Shown piece after piece: positions 59,936 through 64,000 of a stretch of 64,000 bases of DNA. Positions within the stretch are counted from its first letter, which is position 1. Each line of letters starts with the position of its first letter. The position numbers and the translations under genes are program-made. Source of the DNA: JAANXG01 sp963731035 (GTDB taxonomy: Bacteria; Pseudomonadota; Gammaproteobacteria; Arenicellales; JAANXG01); contig CAVSUY010000002.1 in the NCBI GenBank assembly GCA_963731035.1, forward strand, positions 1 through 64,000, written 5' to 3'. The notes beneath the pieces were generated by a model that worked only from the letters and a program-made list of their open reading frames with translations, was not told where the DNA came from and did not search any database.

Positions 59936-60785
59936 CCCGCTTGGCCGTCATGATCAGGCGGGACATCGCGTAAACGATTACGACGGACACGACGCCGGTC
60001 ACGATTGATATGCTCGCGCCACTCGGATAGTTCGCTATTTCACTGAAACGCGTGTAGATCAGATTGGACAGGAACACTACCCGTCCCTTGCCCAGAATCA
60101 TCGGTATCACAAAGGCACTTACGCCAAAGCTGAACGCGAGCAGCGACGACGACAGTATTCCGGGCACCGCCAGAGGTACCGTAATCGCGAGATGCGCACG
60201 CCAGGTGGGCGCCCCCAGAGATTGGGCTGCCTCGACGAGGTGCCGATTGATGTTTTGATGCGTACCCACGAGAGTCAGGGTGGAGATCGGGATAATAAAC
60301 TGTAGCAGGCCCGCCGCAACCAACGCCTGGATATACACCCTCCCGTTCGGAGAAATCCCGATCATATTCAGCGCGGGTCTCAAGGGGCTCACGGACCCGA
60401 AGCTCAACTCCAGGGAATACGTCTTGACGATAATGGATAAGAACATGAAAGTCGCGAGTCCCACCATCGCCGTAACCTTCAACCGCGGCGACAGCTTCCA
60501 TGCGATCTGATAAGCAATCGGGAACGCCACGGCGATGCCGATCGCCGTGGCGGCCAGGCTGATCGATACGGTCTCCACGAACAATTGCAGGAACGAGACA
60601 TGAAGCAGTTCCGCATAGTTCCTGAGCGTCAGACCGCCACCGCCGGACACTCCCACTCTGCCAGGAGTAAATACCCGAAAACTCTCTGCGAGCAGCAGCG
60701 CCATGGGTGCCGCGAACAATACACCGTACGTGGCGAGACCAGGCAACAGCAGGAACGCCCCACTTCCAGCCCGGCCTCGCATCAA
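59922..60785 (-). CDS. ABC transporter permease, PotB type
   Basis: This 287-residue inner-membrane permease has about six hydrophobic segments (FLLLPGLATYGVLFAAPMAL, AATAIGIAVAFPIAYQIAWK, KVTAMVGLATFMFLSIIVKT) and an EAA loop LVEAAQSLGAPTWRAHLAIT. It pairs with the PotC-type permease encoded next. It starts 60 bp after the solute-binding protein gene. Confidence 0.9.
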   Translation of the reverse strand: MMRGRAGSGAFLLLPGLATYGVLFAAPMALLLAESFRVFTPGRVGVSGGGGLTLRNYAELLHVSFLQLFVETVSISLAATAIGIAVAFPIAYQIAWKLSPRLKVTAMVGLATFMFLSIIVKTYSLELSFGSVSPLRPALNMIGISPNGRVYIQALVAAGLLQFIIPISTLTLVGTHQNINRHLVEAAQSLGAPTWRAHLAITVPLAVPGILSSSLLAFSFGVSAFVIPMILGKGRVVFLSNLIYTRFSEIANYPSGASISIVTGVVSVVIVYAMSRLIMTAKRGDRS

Positions 60786-60845
60786 TACCTCCCGCCAGGA
60801 ACGGCTTCCCTGTGATGAACCCGTCCGTCCGGGAAAGGCCTCAGG

Positions 60846-61916
60846 CTACAGCAAGGGCGCGATCTCGTTCTCCCATCGCTTCGCCCAGGCATCCTGGTTT
60901 GCGAGCACCACATTGAAGTCCGGCACGTATACATATTTCTTCATCTCGTCCGGCGTGAATACCAAATGCGCCAGTTTGGCGGGGGCAGTGGCTTTTGCAT
61001 TGAGCGGAGCTTCACCCGCTACCTGAGCATACAGCGTGTTCATTTCCGGGCTGATGGCGTGGTTGATGAACGCCATGGTCGCCTCCGTGTTCGGCCGATT
61101 TTTCAGCACAGCGAACCCGCTTTGATACAGAAACGTCGGAAATCCCGGCGACTTGGTCAGGCGCGTTACATCGAAATGCGCGGCAACTGTCGTCCAGCCG
61201 GGTTCGGCGAAGAATCCGACGGAGGTTTCGCCGGATGTCAGCGAGTTCGTGAAATCGCTGTCCGTCACCGCGACCCGGCCGATGTTACCGGAGCGCGCCA
61301 GCTTCGTCATCAGCTTCCAGCCAGGTTCCATGTTGTTCTCGTCACCACCGCCATGGAGAGCCAGTGCTACTATCTGCAGCATCATGTTCTGCGTCGGTCC
61401 GGGCCAGCAGATCTGCCGCTTCAGCTTTTCATTGAAAAGGTCGTCGATACTCGCGATCGGCATGGGCGACGTATCCGTTCTATAACCGAAGTAGATACCT
61501 CCCACCGCTCTGGGCACGGCTCGCCACGCCCCCTGCTTGTCCTTGATAATCATCGACTCGGGAATATCCGCGAGGTTCGGGATTTGCGCGACCGAGACCG
61601 GGACAAGCCAGTCCTCACTCACCATCGTATTGAAGGAGCCCTCCCAGCCCGCCACATAGTCATACGCGGGGTTTGGCCAACTTGCCTTGATCTTGGGAAG
61701 AATCGATCCGGAGCCTCCTTGAAACAAGACCCAATTCACATCCACCCCGCTTTGCGCGGCTGCGATCTGCTTCATGGCCTTAATAACATCACCGCCCCAT
61801 TCGACGGCCGTAATTGACGTCTTCGCGGCAGCGATCTCGGGCCATGACACAGCACCGAAAGCAGTCAAGCTTGCAGCGGTTCCCAGAAACCGCCTTCTCG
61901 ACCATTGATTAGTCAT
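60846..61916 (-). CDS. Extracellular solute-binding protein, Tat-exported, PotD/F type
   Basis: This 356-residue protein has a twin-arginine signal (SRRRFLGTAASLTAFGAVSW) and a two-lobed binding fold: ITAVEWGGDVIKAMKQIAAA, SGSILPKIKASWPNPAYDYV, DNRHRLGNI-like hinge, and MAFINHAISPEMNTLYAQVA. The ligand is unknown; the family carries polyamines, opines or amino-acid betaines. It is the first gene of the transporter operon. Confidence 0.88.
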   Translation of the reverse strand: MTNQWSRRRFLGTAASLTAFGAVSWPEIAAAKTSITAVEWGGDVIKAMKQIAAAQSGVDVNWVLFQGGSGSILPKIKASWPNPAYDYVAGWEGSFNTMVSEDWLVPVSVAQIPNLADIPESMIIKDKQGAWRAVPRAVGGIYFGYRTDTSPMPIASIDDLFNEKLKRQICWPGPTQNMMLQIVALALHGGGDENNMEPGWKLMTKLARSGNIGRVAVTDSDFTNSLTSGETSVGFFAEPGWTTVAAHFDVTRLTKSPGFPTFLYQSGFAVLKNRPNTEATMAFINHAISPEMNTLYAQVAGEAPLNAKATAPAKLAHLVFTPDEMKKYVYVPDFNVVLANQDAWAKRWENEIAPLL

Positions 61917-61963
61917 CGTTCAACCTCCTCTTCTCTCGGGCACGACGCCCGGGTTGGCAGCGG

Positions 61964-63154
61964 TTAGACAACAGGCAATTCCGGCGGAGCGGGCTCGGTC
62001 AAGTATTCCCATCCCGTCGGCGTGACGTGCACGCTGTCCTCGATTTCGATCCCCCACTTTCCGGTAATGTATACGGCCGGTTCGATTGACAGGCAGAAAC
62101 CGGCTTCGATAACCGTATCGTCCCCTTCCTTCAAATCCGGGGCCTCGGCGTAGAGCAGTCCTACTCCCCGCCCCAGGCGATGTTCGATGTATCGGCCGTA
62201 ACCGGCTGCGTGAATGAACTCACGCACAATGCGGTCAAGATAGCTTCCAGTCACACCCGGCTTGAGTTCCGAGAAGGCGAGCTGCTGTGCGTCCCAGAGC
62301 ATCTTGTAGACGTCGCGCATTTCCTGAGTGGCCGTCCCGATCGCCATGTTCCTGGCAAAACCGACCTTGTAGCCCTTGAACTGGTTGGTCAGGCAAAAGC
62401 ACATTGCCACCATGTCTCCGTGATGAAGCTCGTTGGTCGACCCACGACCGTGGGAGATGGAGGATCGTTCCCCGGCCTGGATGAGCTGCACCCCATCTAC
62501 GATCGGGGAGTGGTGCCTGTCTTCCTCGGGTGACATGAAGGCCGCTGCGGTTCGCGTGGCGGCCTGTCGCGCCGCCTGCCCGATCTCGTACTCGGAGATG
62601 CCGGCCCGCGCCGCTTCCATGGAAGCGTGCCATCCGGAGCAGGCGACCTGCCCTGCCTTCCTCAGCAGATCGACCTCGAAACCGGACTTGACCATCCTGC
62701 ATTGCTTGAAGACGGCGCCCGCATTCTGCAGCTTCACGTTCGGGAGCTTGTCGGCGATGCGGGCGTATTCCGCGACGGGGACAAAGTCCTCTTCGATCCC
62801 GATTACGCCCCGATCCAGGTGTTGGTCACGTACTACCTCGTGGATCAAGTCGTAAGGGTTCTGATGCCGCGACTCTTCCGGGAATTCAGTGTAGTAGCGA
62901 ACGTCATCGATCCAGCTCGTCTTAACGGCGTATTCGTACTCGTTCTTGGACACCATAAACGTACATTCGCCGTCCACGGGTATGAGCACTGCTTCTACGC
63001 GAATGGGTACGTACTCCCAGAATCCACTGACATACCACACGTTCAAAGGCTGCATCACCAGCAGTCCGTCAAGCGCAGTTCGGCGCATCCCCTCCCGAAT
63101 TCGTTCCACACGATTCCGGTATTCCTCGACAACGCGGGGCGACTGCTGTGACAT
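61964..63154 (-). CDS. M24 family protein with creatinase-like active site
   Basis: This 396-residue pita-bread protein has an N-terminal creatinase domain (RVERIREGMRRTALDGLLVM, WYVSGFWEYVPIRVEAVLIP) and an M24 domain with HRLGRGVGLLYAE and CLSIEPAVYITGKWGIEIED. Where aminopeptidases have two metal-binding Asp (IDxG and SDxTR), it has Cys (VAMCFC) and Gly (YKVGFAR). That loss is typical of creatinase-like, non-metal enzymes acting on C-N bonds. The ATG at 63154 has GAGGAG upstream. It is 47 bp upstream of the binding-protein gene. Confidence 0.85.
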   Translation of the reverse strand: MSQQSPRVVEEYRNRVERIREGMRRTALDGLLVMQPLNVWYVSGFWEYVPIRVEAVLIPVDGECTFMVSKNEYEYAVKTSWIDDVRYYTEFPEESRHQNPYDLIHEVVRDQHLDRGVIGIEEDFVPVAEYARIADKLPNVKLQNAGAVFKQCRMVKSGFEVDLLRKAGQVACSGWHASMEAARAGISEYEIGQAARQAATRTAAAFMSPEEDRHHSPIVDGVQLIQAGERSSISHGRGSTNELHHGDMVAMCFCLTNQFKGYKVGFARNMAIGTATQEMRDVYKMLWDAQQLAFSELKPGVTGSYLDRIVREFIHAAGYGRYIEHRLGRGVGLLYAEAPDLKEGDDTVIEAGFCLSIEPAVYITGKWGIEIEDSVHVTPTGWEYLTEPAPPELPVV

Positions 63155-63359
63155 GACTTGCTCCTCAGAGTGTTGGGGACGCGCGACCGCCAATCAACTA
63201 TGTTGATGATGAGCGCCGATTCGGCTCATACTTTCATGAGCCACAAGTGGAATCCGAAGACGGCTTAACCTGCTTGTTTCCAATAGGTTGTCATGCCAGA
63301 CTATTCATATCCAACGAATCTTTGTGATCCTGATCCATCAACGTTTTTGATGATATATC

Positions 63360-64000
63360 GTGTCCCATCCCGACCCCGATTTACTTCGCACCTACGTCAC
63401 GATTCTCGATACGGGGAGCTTCACTGCCGCTGCACGCAAAGTGCACCGGACGCAATCGGCGGTCAGTATGCAGATGCGCCGTTTGGAGTCTCTACTCGGC
63501 AGCGAACTGTTCGAGCGCGCGAGCAGAAAAGTGAAGCTGACGCCCGACGGGGAGATATTTCTGGACCATGCCCGCCGGATCCTGCGTCAGTATGACGATG
63601 CCCTCAGTGCCCTGAACCAGGATGATCTCGGCAGCGAGATCACAATCGGAGTACCCGATGATTACGCCTTGACGTTCCTGCCAGAGATCCTGGACCGCTT
63701 GATTCAAGTCTTCCCCTCTCTGCGATTAACGATCGTCTGCGAGCCTTCACGTCGATTGAGCAACTTGATCAATGAAGGCTCGATCGATATCGCGCTGTTG
63801 ACCGAGGGAGAAGGCATATGCGGCGGTGTTGTCTTGCACCGGGAGGAGATTGTCTGGGTGACCTCCGCGCGCCACAAGGCCCACGAGAGAAATCCGGTGC
63901 CGCTGGCTGTGTTCCATTCCGGCGATGTCTATCGGCGGTCGGCGATACAGTACCTCGAAGAACACGGCCGACATGCCCGCATTGTCGTGTCCAGCTTGGG
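63360..64000 (+). CDS. LysR-type transcriptional regulator, 3'-truncated by window edge
   Basis: The frame begins at GTG 63360 and reads PDLLRTYVTILDTGSFTAAA, RKVHRTQSAVSMQMRRLESL and GSELFERASRKVKLTPDGEI, a complete LTTR HTH, then part of the effector domain (EITIGVPDDYALTFLPEILD). It is divergent from the creatinase-like gene and transporter operon across 205 bp, so it probably regulates them. The frame is open to the window end. Confidence 0.88.
   Translation, partial: MSHPDPDLLRTYVTILDTGSFTAAARKVHRTQSAVSMQMRRLESLLGSELFERASRKVKLTPDGEIFLDHARRILRQYDDALSALNQDDLGSEITIGVPDDYALTFLPEILDRLIQVFPSLRLTIVCEPSRRLSNLINEGSIDIALLTEGEGICGGVVLHREEIVWVTSARHKAHERNPVPLAVFHSGDVYRRSAIQYLEEHGRHARIVVSSL

Noticed and set aside
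1..64000. tRNA, rRNA, riboswitch and phage/integron genes
   Set aside because: No cloverleaf, rRNA sequence, conserved riboswitch core, integrase or capsid/tail genes were seen by eye; a covariance-model scan could still find a small RNA.

Overview
The window looks like a chromosomal segment of a high-GC gammaproteobacterium. The order fabH-fabG-acpP-fabF-(pabC)-mltG-tmk-holB-pilZ-tatD is the fatty-acid/replication cluster typical of that class, and YqcC and HspQ family proteins are mainly gammaproteobacterial. No rRNA, tRNA, CRISPR array, integrase or transposase gene was seen. Assignment below class level is not supported.

Layout. 1-7.5 kb: housekeeping cluster (fatty-acid synthesis, MltG, thymidylate kinase, DNA polymerase III delta', PilZ, TatD, YqcC) with a decayed pabC. 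7.5-8.8 kb: a DUF2726 gene framed by small non-coding elements. 8.8-11.6 kb: probable D-glutamate catabolism operon dgcN-dgcA-dat. 11.8-20 kb: mixed accessory genes (Tat-exported small protein, CBS pair, SprT-like protease, proline-racemase homologue, cyclic-nucleotide-domain proteins, MscS channel). 20-21.7 kb: heat-shock genes (hspQ and two Hsp20). 21.7-29.6 kb: membrane proteins, then a CheB-CheR-PAS fusion with a multi-PAS histidine kinase and a FixJ-type regulator, all translationally overlapped. 29.6-33.8 kb: a bufferin-type RiPP operon (precursor, OmpR-type regulator, sensor kinase, DUF692 MNIO enzyme, DUF2063 partner). 34.2-37.8 kb: HD-GYP-like protein, a stand-alone KAS III enzyme and a membrane-bound Fis-type regulator. 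38-41 kb: cystathionine beta-synthase and small genes. 41-48.7 kb: 4-hydroxybenzoate/protocatechuate catabolism (pobA, pcaQ, pcaDCHG, a BKACE enzyme, pcaB). 49-53 kb: a degenerate NtrC-like regulator and two glycosyltransferases. 53-64 kb: a catabolic block for a small amino-acid-like compound (DUF1028, DapA-family lyase, enolase-superfamily enzyme, broken dehydrogenase, spermidine/putrescine-type ABC transporter, creatinase-like M24 protein, LysR regulator).

How the parts work together. The pob/pca genes form a nearly complete route from 4-hydroxybenzoate to 3-oxoadipate, with a BKACE enzyme in the place usually held by pcaIJ and pcaF. In the bufferin operon the two-component system lies between precursor and maturation genes and the four downstream genes are tightly coupled, so sensing and peptide maturation are probably co-expressed. 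The KAS III plus membrane Fis regulator pair is the best candidate for an undescribed system: a possible acyl-derived signal synthase next to a one-component membrane receptor that binds DNA.

The most striking non-coding structure is two families of small palindromic elements bounded by CTAG (family A about 190-219 bp, four copies; family B up to about 104 bp). Their terminal CTAG repeatedly coincides with the TAG stop codon of a flanking gene (five genes), and A and B elements share a CTAG at two loci.
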